A stretch of DNA of 47,472 bases from Verrucomicrobiota bacterium (lineage in GTDB: Bacteria > Verrucomicrobiota > Verrucomicrobiia > Chthoniobacterales > UBA10450), in assembly GCA_003219415.1 (NCBI GenBank), contig QHOS01000021.1:1-47472 (forward strand), given 5' to 3'. The notes beneath the pieces were generated by a model. That model saw nothing but the letters and a program-made list of their open reading frames with translations. It did no database searches and had not been told where the DNA came from. Both the position numbers and the translations under genes were made by a program. This document shows, piece after piece, positions 7,912-15,113 of the stretch. How positions within the stretch are numbered: position 1 is the stretch's first letter; each line of letters opens with the position of its first letter.

Positions 7912-9066
7912 ATGCCAACGACAATTGCTGCTCCAAAAACGACGACTCAAAAACCGAAAGCTGCGCCAGCAGCGGAAGAGGATTTTCTACCGCTTCACGG
8001 TACGGATTACGTCGAGTTTTATGTCGGGAACGCCAAGCAGGCGGCGCATTTCTACAAAACCGCATTCGGATTTCAAAGCCTGGCGTATTCCGGGCCGGAA
8101 ACCGGGGTCAAAGATCGCGCCAGCTATGCGATTCGGCAGAATAAGTTGACCTTGCTCCTGACTACTCCCATCCGTGCCAATAATCCAATCGCCGATCACA
8201 TCTACAAACATGGCGACGGCGTCAAGGCGCTGGCGTTGAAGGTGGAAGATGCAGCCTCAGCATGGCAAGAGACGACGAAGCGCGGTGGCAAGAGTTACAT
8301 GGAGCCGAAAACGCTCTCAGATAAACATGGCGAGGTAGTGATGAGTGGGATCCACACCTATGGCGATGTCGTCCACCTTTTCATTGAGCGCGAAAAATAT
8401 CGCGGTCCGTTCATGCCAGGTTTTCGTAAATGGGAATCGAACTACAATCCGCCGGAGACTGGCCTCCAATATGTGGATCACTGTGTGGGCAACGTCGCCC
8501 TGGGGCAGATGAATCCGTGGGTGAAGTTTTATGAGGACGTAATGGGGTTCCGAAACATCCTGACCTTCGACGACAAGGACATTTCTACCGAATACTCGGC
8601 GCTAATGAGCAAAGTGATGAGCAACGGCAACGGCTTCGTGAAGTTCCCGATCAACGAGCCGGCCGAAGGCAAAAAGAAATCGCAGGTAGACGAGTATCTC
8701 GAATTTTACGATGGCGAAGGTGTCCAGCATGTGGCCATGGCGACAAACAATATCATCGAGACGGTGACCGATCTGCAAAAGCGGGGCGTTGAATTTCTGA
8801 ACATCCCTTCGAGTTACTACGACACGCTGCTCGATAGGGTGGGTCACATCGACGAAGAACTGAACGCCTTAAAGGGGCTGGGCATTCTCGTCGATCGTGA
8901 TGATGAAGGTTATTTGCTGCAAATATTTACCAAGCCGGTAGAAGATCGGCCCACGCTCTTTTTCGAAATTATTCAGCGCAAAGGCGCGAAGAGCTTTGGC
9001 AAAGGCAATTTCAAAGCGCTCTTCGAAGCCATCGAACGCGAACAGGAAGCGCGAGGTAATCTGTAA
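7912..9066 (+). CDS. hpd: 4-hydroxyphenylpyruvate dioxygenase
   Basis: A 384-residue Fe(II) enzyme of tyrosine breakdown that converts 4-hydroxyphenylpyruvate to homogentisate with O2. It has two VOC-type halves: an N-terminal domain from about residue 24 (GTDYVEFYVGNAKQA) and a catalytic C-terminal domain. The iron ligands are visible as His190 (VDHCVGN), His273 (VQHVAM) and Glu352 (LFFEIIQR), with family spacing. The C-terminal helix KGNFKALFEAIEREQ, which gates the active site, is present. The start has a textbook AGGAGG. The next enzyme of the pathway follows at 9194 across a repeat element. Confidence 0.97.
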   Translation: MPTTIAAPKTTTQKPKAAPAAEEDFLPLHGTDYVEFYVGNAKQAAHFYKTAFGFQSLAYSGPETGVKDRASYAIRQNKLTLLLTTPIRANNPIADHIYKHGDGVKALALKVEDAASAWQETTKRGGKSYMEPKTLSDKHGEVVMSGIHTYGDVVHLFIEREKYRGPFMPGFRKWESNYNPPETGLQYVDHCVGNVALGQMNPWVKFYEDVMGFRNILTFDDKDISTEYSALMSKVMSNGNGFVKFPINEPAEGKKKSQVDEYLEFYDGEGVQHVAMATNNIIETVTDLQKRGVEFLNIPSSYYDTLLDRVGHIDEELNALKGLGILVDRDDEGYLLQIFTKPVEDRPTLFFEIIQRKGAKSFGKGNFKALFEAIEREQEARGNL

Positions 9067-9068
9067 TT

Positions 9069-9173
9069 TGTCATGTTGAGCGAAGCGAAACATCTCAGAT
9101 TGTTTACTTCTGTCGTGGCGTATCTGAAACAGTGCCGACCGATCAGAGATTCTTCACTGCGCTCAGAATGACA
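9069..9173. repeat. REP-like inverted repeat, family I, copy 2
   Basis: It begins TGTCATGTTGAGCGAAGC, as copy 1 does, and ends CGCTCAGAATGACA. The arms pair over about 30 bp, including ATCTCAGAT on the left and ATCAGAGAT on the right. It sits directly between the stop of hpd and the start region of hmgA and could produce unequal expression within that transcript. Confidence 0.85.
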
Positions 9174-9193
9174 GAATAGAAGGAGGAGCGACT

Positions 9194-10378
9194 ATGCCGT
9201 ACTATCAAAGACTGGGCGAAATTCCGAGGAAACATCACATCTGGTTTCACCGCAACGGGTCGGCGCCGACGTATAAGAATGAAGGCATTGCCTATGAGCA
9301 CGTCTTCACAACGCAAGGATTCGATGAGGCGTACTCGATCATGTATCACCTGCGTCCGCCTACGCGCGTGCGCAACGTCGAGTTAATCAAACATTGGGAA
9401 CCAAAGAAGGTAACCGATAGTCCGCTGCGACATCATCACTTAAAGACGGCTAATATCCCGCGTCGCGGCGATCTGTACACCGGGCGCGTTCCGATGCTGT
9501 TTAATCGGGATGTGATTGCCTATCGCGCGCGTCCGGCGAAAGCGTACGATAAATTTGAATATTACAAAAACGGCGGCGCCGATGAGATCATCTTCGTGTT
9601 TCACGGCAGCGGCGTGATGGAATCTGTTTTCGGAAAACTGCCTTACCGCGCCGAGGATTACATTGTTATTCCGCGTGGAATCACCTACCGCCTCGTGCCG
9701 GACAAGATTGAAGAGGAGGATTATCTCATTCTTGAATCAGTCGGCCCGGTTCGAATTCCGCAACGTTACCTGAATCACGAGGGGCAAATCAAAATGGGCG
9801 CGCCGTATTCCGAGCGCGATCTTCACGCGCCGCGCGAGATTATCACGATCGACAAGGAGGAAGACGTTGATGTTCTTGTAAAAGATGGATCGCGCCTTAC
9901 GCGAGTGACGCTTGCACAGCATCCCTTCGATGCGGTCGGCTGGGACGGCTATCTCTACCCATTCACATTTAACGCGCAGGATTTCGAGCCGATCACTGGA
10001 ACATTGCATCAACCGCCGCCAATCCATCAGACCTTTGAAATTCGCGGTTACGTCGTCTGCACATTTGCGCCGCGAATGCTCGACACGCATCCGGAAGCCG
10101 TAAGAATCCCGTGGGTACACGACAACGTCGAGGCGGATGAAGTTCTGTTTTACGTGCGCGGGAATTTTGGTTCACGGCGCGGGATCGAAAGTGGTTCGAT
10201 TACGTTGCATCCTCGCGGGATTCCGCACGGGCCGCATCCGGGCACGATCATGGCAAGCAGGAAGGCGACACGCACGGAAGAATTGGCTGTGATGTTCGAC
10301 ACCCAACACACCCTCGAACTAACTGAGGACTCGCTCGCGCTGGACGATCCGAAATATCCGCAAAGCTGGCTTGAATAA
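9194..10378 (+). CDS. hmgA: Homogentisate 1,2-dioxygenase
   Basis: A 394-residue Fe(II) cupin enzyme that opens the homogentisate ring to maleylacetoacetate, the step after Hpd. The N-terminus (MPYYQRLGEIPRKHHIWFHR), the segment VHDNVEADEVLFY with the candidate iron-binding His and Glu, and the Pro/His-rich LHPRGIPHGPHPG with the third ligand all fit the short bacterial form, which is somewhat shorter than the human-type enzyme. The start follows AAGGAGG at good spacing. Maleylacetoacetate isomerase and fumarylacetoacetase, which would finish the pathway, are not in the window. Confidence 0.95.
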   Translation: MPYYQRLGEIPRKHHIWFHRNGSAPTYKNEGIAYEHVFTTQGFDEAYSIMYHLRPPTRVRNVELIKHWEPKKVTDSPLRHHHLKTANIPRRGDLYTGRVPMLFNRDVIAYRARPAKAYDKFEYYKNGGADEIIFVFHGSGVMESVFGKLPYRAEDYIVIPRGITYRLVPDKIEEEDYLILESVGPVRIPQRYLNHEGQIKMGAPYSERDLHAPREIITIDKEEDVDVLVKDGSRLTRVTLAQHPFDAVGWDGYLYPFTFNAQDFEPITGTLHQPPPIHQTFEIRGYVVCTFAPRMLDTHPEAVRIPWVHDNVEADEVLFYVRGNFGSRRGIESGSITLHPRGIPHGPHPGTIMASRKATRTEELAVMFDTQHTLELTEDSLALDDPKYPQSWLE

Positions 10379-10385
10379 GGTGAGT

Positions 10386-10402
10386 CGCGTTCATCGAACG
10401 CG
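10386..10402. other. Perfect hairpin after hmgA
   Basis: CGCGTTC-ATC-GAACGCG, a perfect 7-bp stem 7 bp after the hmgA stop codon, without a following T-run. It is a possible transcript-end or stability structure before folE. Confidence 0.5.
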
Positions 10403-10459
10403 ATGCCGCGGACTAGAGACCGCTACTCCTTGATGCTACGCTAAATCAAAACATAACAC

Positions 10460-11089
10460 ATGATTCAGCGTCATAATTCCGATCTTGATATTGGGGAAGG
10501 TTTTACACGCGAGAGCAATCGCCTGCCAGAGAGAGATCTCGACAGAGTTGCGAACGCGTACCGCGAACTGCTTCAAAGCATTGGGGAAGACGTTAATCGA
10601 GAAGGTCTCCAACGAACCCCGGGTCGGGCGGCGCGCGCCCTGGAGTTTCTCACACAAGGTTATAGGCAGAATCTCGATGAGATCATCAACGGGGCCGTTT
10701 TCGAGTCCGGGGCGAGTGAGATCATCCTAGTCAAAGACATCGAGCTTTATTCGCTGTGTGAGCACCATTTGCTGCCCTTCATCGGTCGCGCGCATGTGGC
10801 TTACCTTCCAGCCGGGAAGGTGATTGGTCTTTCCAAGGTGGCGCGCATTGTCGATGTATTCGCGCGGCGTTTGCAGATTCAGGAGAATCTTACAACCCAA
10901 ATCGCCGAGTCGCTCATGAATTGCTTACAACCCTCGGGCGTGGCCGTCGTTGTGGAAGCGAAACATCTTTGCATGATGATGCGAGGCGTTGAGAAACAGA
11001 ACTCGGTCATGAAGACCTCCTGTCTTCTGGGCACTTTTAAAGAAGACGCCCGTACACGTTCCGAATTTCTCTCGCTCTTGAAAGATTAG
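10460..11089 (+). CDS. folE: GTP cyclohydrolase I
   Basis: A 209-residue zinc enzyme that converts GTP to 7,8-dihydroneopterin triphosphate, the entry to folate and to tetrahydropterin cofactors. Zinc ligands Cys100 and His103 (LCEHHLLPF) and Cys171 (HLCMMMRG) are present with the same spacing as in the E. coli enzyme; the substrate-loop segments [10 protein letters not shown] and QENLTTQIA are intact. Lying between the tyrosine-catabolic genes and a PTPS-fusion gene, it may serve cofactor supply for the aromatic amino acid hydroxylase at 16627-18435 as well as folate synthesis. The start chosen is the ATG at 10460, which gives a family-like length. Confidence 0.95.
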   Translation: MIQRHNSDLDIGEGFTRESNRLPERDLDRVANAYRELLQSIGEDVNREGLQRTPGRAARALEFLTQGYRQNLDEIINGAVFESGASEIILVKDIELYSLCEHHLLPFIGRAHVAYLPAGKVIGLSKVARIVDVFARRLQIQENLTTQIAESLMNCLQPSGVAVVVEAKHLCMMMRGVEKQNSVMKTSCLLGTFKEDARTRSEFLSLLKD

Positions 11090-11095
11090 GTGGAG

Positions 11096-11237
11096 CAGGT
11101 GGAACGCGTTGTCCTCAACGCGTTGGCAATAGCAAACGCGGCTTGCCGCCAAATTTTGCGGATGGGATACTCCGTCAATCAGCTTGCGCCGTGGGCGAAT
11201 GATTTTGGCATCGTCTTCTGAGAAGACGATCCACCTG
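11096..11237 (+). repeat. Dispersed inverted-repeat element, family II, copy B
   Basis: The ends CAGGTGG (11096-11102) and CCACCTG (11231-11237) are perfect inverted repeats. The interior repeats copy A in order: CAACGCGTTGGCA, a GCGGC-TT-GCCGC hairpin, GGGCGAATGATTTTGGCATC, then a GTCTTCT-GA-AGAAGAC hairpin before GATCCACC. It fills the gap after folE. Confidence 0.75.
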
Positions 11238-11293
11238 TGTGCGTTCTAATGCCGCGGGAACTTGGGATGAGCTCTTTCGGCTCTGGCAATCAG

Positions 11294-11713
11294 TTACCCG
11301 CGCGAGAATTGCTGGCTCAACCGAGCCAGTGCGAGAGCGGCAAGGAATAGCCCGAAGTCACGCAGCGCCACATCGAAGTAGCCCGGAATCAGTAATAGGT
11401 TAATTATGATCACCGCCAGCCAGGCGGCGACTACGTAAGCAAAAATTCGAGGTTTAAGCGCGACCCCAATTCCAGCCACAATCTCAATCACACCGACAGC
11501 AAGCATCACCGTGTGCGGCGATATGGGTGAAATTCTCGTCACAACTCCGGGGAGATACTGGTCCCAGTTGACCAGCAGATGGAAGAACTTGTCCAAGCCA
11601 GCGAGGATAGGAGCAACTGTGAATCCGAAATGAAGGATACGGTATGCTTGGTAAGCCGGCGAACTCACAGCCGTGCTGGTTGCCGCTTGTGATTGATCAA
11701 TGGTTGTGCTCAT
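11294..11713 (-). CDS. DoxX-like membrane protein
   Basis: A 139-residue integral membrane protein with four predicted helices: about residues 25-45 after FGFTVAPILAGLDKFF, 68-86, 90-108 and 112-130. The sequence AGLDKFFHLL...W and the overall length fit the DoxX/DoxD-like family, whose members are linked to quinone or thiol redox chemistry but whose exact reaction here is unknown. I prefer the ATG at 11713 (MSTTIDQ) over a TTG nine bases upstream. An operator-like palindrome, TAAGTCAA-N8-TTGACTA, lies 30 bp upstream and is shared with the regulator gene at 12544, so the two are probably co-regulated. Confidence 0.8.
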   Translation of the reverse strand: MSTTIDQSQAATSTAVSSPAYQAYRILHFGFTVAPILAGLDKFFHLLVNWDQYLPGVVTRISPISPHTVMLAVGVIEIVAGIGVALKPRIFAYVVAAWLAVIIINLLLIPGYFDVALRDFGLFLAALALARLSQQFSRG

Positions 11714-11742
11714 AACAAGCAATTTTTCGATTTGTCCTAATA

Positions 11743-11762
11743 AGTCAATACATTATTTGACT
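11743..11762. promoter_or_regulatory. Operator upstream of doxX-like gene
   Basis: AGTCAA (11743-11748), 8-base spacer, TTGACT (11757-11762), a perfect inverted repeat that extends to TAAGTCAA-N8-TTGACTA. Its near edge is exactly 30 bp from the ATG at 11713. The same palindrome with the same spacer length and the same 30-bp distance precedes the regulator gene. Confidence 0.75.
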
Positions 11763-11914
11763 ATTTATGCGAAGAAACTACTCTTATCAAGACGAAACTG
11801 GCGCGATTACTGGATGTCTTTTCCCGCAGATCCAGGTGCCGGATCATCCGGCCCAGAAGGTTGGCAGCGAATCATAGCGTGCGCTCGAGCCGGTGCGGAA
11901 AGCAGCGATGTAGG

Positions 11915-12544
11915 TTATTTCACCTCAAAGCGGCAGGAAGGCGCTGGCCCCCGGACGCAACATTCTTTCACGCGTGCGCCAATGACGCTGGTGAGCAGTG
12001 ATTCCGCCAGCAAACACGCCTCAGGATGATTCGCCGTGGCGGCAGCGATTGGACAGCCGTTGCCGTGGATGAAGTGCTTGCCATCTTCTTCACGAAACGC
12101 GGCCGCGCCGCCCAGCTCTTTGAGAATGCGCAGTGCAGCGTCAATTCTTTGCCGGCGGGTTTTGCCCTTCAAGTCAGACAGATGTTCCCGGGCTACGGCT
12201 CGCCCAGCGGCGCGCATTCCGGCGCGTAAATCTTGCGGCTTAATCCGGCGCGAGAATATCGACATCAGCAGCGAGACCAGTCGCCCGTATGCCTTCGGAA
12301 ACAATTGTTCGGCTTCGGGCCCGAGAGCGTACGTAGCGTGCGGTTTGCGAACTCCCGGTTTCATGCCTGACTGGGACACGAGTCTGTCGCGCTCGAGGCT
12401 GGCAAGGTGTGCTCGCACGGCGTTATCAGTCAGGCGCAGCTCTGCCGCGAGTTCGTTCACTGTCCGTTCTCTTGTTCGCAAGAGGTCGAGGATTTTTCCC
12501 CTCGTGCTTTTGAATAACCGCGCTCGCCAGCCTATATGTTTCAT
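11915..12544 (-). CDS. Winged-helix transcriptional regulator with C-terminal cysteine cluster (SufR-like/COG2345 type)
   Basis: A 209-residue DNA-binding regulator. Residues about 10-70 form a winged helix-turn-helix (KILDLLRTRERTVNELAAEL, then DNAVRAHLASLERDRLVS). The C-terminal 50 residues carry GC-P, EAC, ECC and SCRF: the first two cysteines are spaced C-X12-C, as in iron-sulfur SufR-type regulators, although the later spacings differ. An Fe-S or other redox-sensing role is therefore plausible but inferred. Its own promoter region has the palindrome at 12574-12593, which suggests autoregulation; a matching site precedes doxX. The divergent PTPS-fusion gene starts 89 bp away. Confidence 0.8.
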   Translation of the reverse strand: MKHIGWRARLFKSTRGKILDLLRTRERTVNELAAELRLTDNAVRAHLASLERDRLVSQSGMKPGVRKPHATYALGPEAEQLFPKAYGRLVSLLMSIFSRRIKPQDLRAGMRAAGRAVAREHLSDLKGKTRRQRIDAALRILKELGGAAAFREEDGKHFIHGNGCPIAAATANHPEACLLAESLLTSVIGARVKECCVRGPAPSCRFEVK

Positions 12545-12573
12545 TGATTTAAAGATGATGACGATCCCGAGTA

Positions 12574-12593
12574 AGTCAAAAGAATGTTTGACT
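12574..12593. promoter_or_regulatory. Operator between the regulator gene and the divergent PTPS-fusion gene
   Basis: AGTCAA (12574-12579), 8-base spacer, TTGACT (12588-12593), flanked as TAAGTCAA...TTGACTAA. It is 30 bp from the regulator ATG at 12544 and 40 bp from the PTPS-fusion ATG at 12634. A bound dimer could therefore affect both directions. It is the twin of the site at 11743-11762. Confidence 0.75.
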
Positions 12594-12633
12594 AATTGTG
12601 CGGCTGACAGTGTGCCTAGGAGAGGATGACGTT

Positions 12634-13851
12634 ATGCTTCTGACCGTCAGCAAGCGACTCGAATTTTCGGCTTCCCGTCGCTTACATGTTGCTAAATGGA
12701 GCGACAACGAAAATCTGGCCGTCTTTGGTCCCGAAACGAAAGCGCGCCACGGAAGCGGTCGCAATTACGCCGCCTATTTCGTTTTCACCGGTCCCGTCGA
12801 TCCTGCTACCGGAATGCTGATTAATATCAGCGAGATCAAGGAGCGCTCGAGCAGGATTGTGCGACAGCGGTTTGATCACAAGTTTCTGAACGCGGACAAT
12901 CCTTCCTTCCGTGATGTTCTACCGACAGCCGAAAATATTGCGAGGCAACTCTATGTCGATGTTGCGCCATTATTTTCTAACGACAGTGCAAAACTTGTCG
13001 CCTGTCATCTGACTGAGTCGCCCGAGCGAAGCGCGACTTTTTATTCCAATGGGGCCTGTGAGGCGAACTACTGGTTCGAATTTTCAGCTGCTCGCAAAAC
13101 CATGTCGCCTCACTTAAGCGCTGAGGAAAATGCGCGTTTGTTTGGGCCGGCCACTTCGATTCACGGGCATAATTATCGCGTTCGACTGACGTACCGATCC
13201 ACGAATCCGTTCAGCGCCCATGATCTGCCGCTGGTTCGTTACGATGTGATCGATGCTTGTTTGCACGCTTTGCAGGAGGAACTCGATCACCGCTATCTCA
13301 ATGAAGACATTGCGGGTTTGGCAAATCGTCCCGTCACAACCGAGAGTTTGTGCGCTTACATCTTTCGACGGGCGAGCTCGATGACTCCGCTGGATCGTGT
13401 ACGCCTGCACGAGCGTTCGGATTTTTTCGTCGAGGTGTGGAAGAACCGAGCCATCTTTCTTGGGATGCGAATGGCATTTTATGCAGCACACCGTTTGTGC
13501 GCTGCTACTCTTTCCGATGCCGAAAACGCAAAGCTTTACGGCAAGTGCAACAATCCGCTGGGGCATGGCCATGGCTACCTGACGGAAGCTACAATCGGCG
13601 GCGACTACGATGAGCGCAGCGGAACGCTCTACGATTTTGTTGCGTTCAGGAAAGCCATTCAGGAATCGCTGGAACCGTGGCGGGATCGGCATCTCGATTT
13701 GGAAACAGAGGATTTTCGGAATGCGCCTTCAACGGGAGAAAATATTGTGCGCGCCCTCTGGCCGAAAATCGATAATCGCCTTAATCAGCAACTCGTCAGG
13801 CTGCGTTTATGGGAAACGGCGAATAACCGGTTCGCATTACGAAGAACGTAG
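12634..13851 (+). CDS. Triple-domain 6-pyruvoyl-tetrahydropterin synthase/QueD-like fusion protein
   Basis: A 405-residue protein built from three consecutive PTPS-fold domains (about residues 4-138, 146-270 and 277-402); ordinary members are single domains of 120-150 residues. Domain 3 keeps the zinc triad His286, His311 and His313 and the catalytic Cys305, with spacing identical to the animal enzyme (19, 6 and 2), plus Asp351 and Glu394, but the usual catalytic His after the Asp is Arg352. Domain 2 keeps HGHN (177-180), Asp218-His219 and Glu260 but lacks the first zinc His (Arg154) and the Cys. Domain 1 has lost the metal site (SGR in place of HGH, Arg15) but keeps Asp81-His82. The start has AGGAGAGG 8 bp upstream. 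It probably acts in pterin synthesis with FolE; the exact product is unknown. Confidence 0.88.
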   Translation: MLLTVSKRLEFSASRRLHVAKWSDNENLAVFGPETKARHGSGRNYAAYFVFTGPVDPATGMLINISEIKERSSRIVRQRFDHKFLNADNPSFRDVLPTAENIARQLYVDVAPLFSNDSAKLVACHLTESPERSATFYSNGACEANYWFEFSAARKTMSPHLSAEENARLFGPATSIHGHNYRVRLTYRSTNPFSAHDLPLVRYDVIDACLHALQEELDHRYLNEDIAGLANRPVTTESLCAYIFRRASSMTPLDRVRLHERSDFFVEVWKNRAIFLGMRMAFYAAHRLCAATLSDAENAKLYGKCNNPLGHGHGYLTEATIGGDYDERSGTLYDFVAFRKAIQESLEPWRDRHLDLETEDFRNAPSTGENIVRALWPKIDNRLNQQLVRLRLWETANNRFALRRT

Positions 13852-13856
13852 CATAT

Positions 13857-13920
13857 TGGTAGGGATCCCGCTGTTTGCGGGAAGCCGTCCTTTGGTTCCA
13901 CCCCGCGTCGCGCCCTACCA
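13857..13920. repeat. TGGTAGGG/CCCTACCA element, family III, copy 1
   Basis: A 64-bp unit with perfect 8-bp inverted ends, TGGTAGGG and CCCTACCA, and an internal CCCGC-TGTTT-GCGGG hairpin. A relative with the same ends lies at 21221-21273. Confidence 0.7.
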
Positions 13921-13930
13921 GCCTTCAATT

Positions 13931-13968
13931 GGGCGTTGGACGTTGAGCGTTGCGCATTGAACGTTTAG
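13931..13968. repeat. Iterated-word element (GCGTTG type)
   Basis: GGCGTTGGACGTTGAGCG followed by TTGCGCATTGAACGTT: the word CGTTG recurs in variants every 8-9 bases. It is related in style to elements at 23967-24078 and 25943-26036. Non-coding. Confidence 0.45.
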
Positions 13969-13991
13969 GCGGTAGGGAAAAGATTTGTCCT

Positions 13992-14840
13992 ATGACTAAA
14001 GCTCTGCAGAGCGAGCTCAGCGTTAATGTTATCGCGTCGATCCTCGTTTCGCTGCTCTTTCTCGTAACGGGGTTTCTTTGGGGCAAATATAAGGAACAAC
14101 GCCGCAAGTTTGGGAGAAACCTGGAGGAGTATGATTTCTATCCATTCACGGTCACCCGCGAAAATTTCGGCGAGTTCGATTTAAAGGATTTTCGGCTGGG
14201 GATCCATTATTTTCTCAAAAACGAAGACCACATAGCCGCGCGGCAACTGATTTTCATCGGCGAGCAAAATAATGTGCGCGCCCAACTCGAACCCGCTGAG
14301 CAAAAGGCTTACGCGCAGCTATTCGAGAAGTATGACGGCAAGACAATCGCCGACGACACGCACGAATTCCTCGAAAACTACGAGCGGATTGTGCGCTTGA
14401 TCGGAAAATCGTTTCCGAATACTGGGATCGAGATCTTGCTGCACAATTTAGCCGATCCCGCGCACTCGCTCATCACTCTCGAAAACAATGTTACGGGCCG
14501 GCATTTGCGGGACGGCACAACGAATCTGTTGATTGATCTCAAACGCCGGCAACTCCTCAACGAAGAGAAATTGAATTACGAGCTGAACATCGGCGCGCGA
14601 AAATTCAAATGCACAACGATCCCAATCAAACGAAAGGAATTTGGAATCGTTGGCGCGATCTGCATCAACATCGACGCTAATTACATCACCGAGGGGGTAC
14701 TGCGCGACCGACAACGTATTGAAACGTGGTTCCAAAATTTTCTTCGTACTGACATGCAGCTCGACGAAAATATTCTGAGCAAGGACGAATACGCGAAGGC
14801 GTTAAAGGGCAAACGCCACTTCAAGGACGAAACTGTCTGA
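13992..14840 (+). CDS. Membrane-anchored protein with YheO-like PAS domain
   Basis: A 282-residue protein with one N-terminal transmembrane helix (about residues 11-30, ASILVSLLFLVTGFLW) followed by a charged, cytoplasmic-type region. Residues about 135-245 match the YheO-like PAS domain: EILLHNLADPAHSLITL, NVTGRHLRDGTTN and GIVGAICINIDANYI. YheO-type proteins normally end in a helix-turn-helix; here the tail (DENILSKDEYAKALKGKRHF) does not look like one, so DNA binding is not supported. It may be a small-molecule sensor or an adaptor at the membrane. The ATG at 13992 was chosen because it places the helix at the N-terminus; the Shine-Dalgarno is weak. Confidence 0.72.
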   Translation: MTKALQSELSVNVIASILVSLLFLVTGFLWGKYKEQRRKFGRNLEEYDFYPFTVTRENFGEFDLKDFRLGIHYFLKNEDHIAARQLIFIGEQNNVRAQLEPAEQKAYAQLFEKYDGKTIADDTHEFLENYERIVRLIGKSFPNTGIEILLHNLADPAHSLITLENNVTGRHLRDGTTNLLIDLKRRQLLNEEKLNYELNIGARKFKCTTIPIKRKEFGIVGAICINIDANYITEGVLRDRQRIETWFQNFLRTDMQLDENILSKDEYAKALKGKRHFKDETV

Positions 14841-14849
14841 CGCGTAGTC

Positions 14850-14985
14850 TGTCATTCGGAGCGAAGTCGAGAATGAAGCGGCTGGGGAAGCCGCGACATA
14901 GACGGGAAGACCGAAGGTTGAGCGAACGGGAAGTGAGCGAATCAAATCTCTAAGAAATATTCAGAGACGTCTCGAATTCGCTCCA
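14850..14985. repeat. Diverged TGTCAT/GGAGCGAA inverted repeat
   Basis: It begins TGTCATTCGGAGCGAAGTCGAGA and ends TCTCGAATTCGCTCC, so the ends pair over about 15 bp (GGAGCGAA-TCGAGA). The interior is rich in GAGCGAACGGG-type words. It is related to family I and occupies much of the 273-bp gap before the hydrolase gene; the rest of that gap shows nothing clear. Confidence 0.55.
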
Positions 14986-15113
14986 CACAACAAAAAGGAA
15001 GGACGAATAGGCGAAAAGCGCAAAGCGCGCTCAGCATCATCGGTGAACATTTTGAATCCAAATTAGTGACGGATTGCATCACAAACAGAGATGCAACGTC
15101 TCACGATTCATCC

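Noticed and set aside
7746-8144. A 132-codon plus-strand frame overlapping the start of hpd
   Set aside because: It overlaps hpd in another frame, has no ribosome binding site and covers palindromic sequence.
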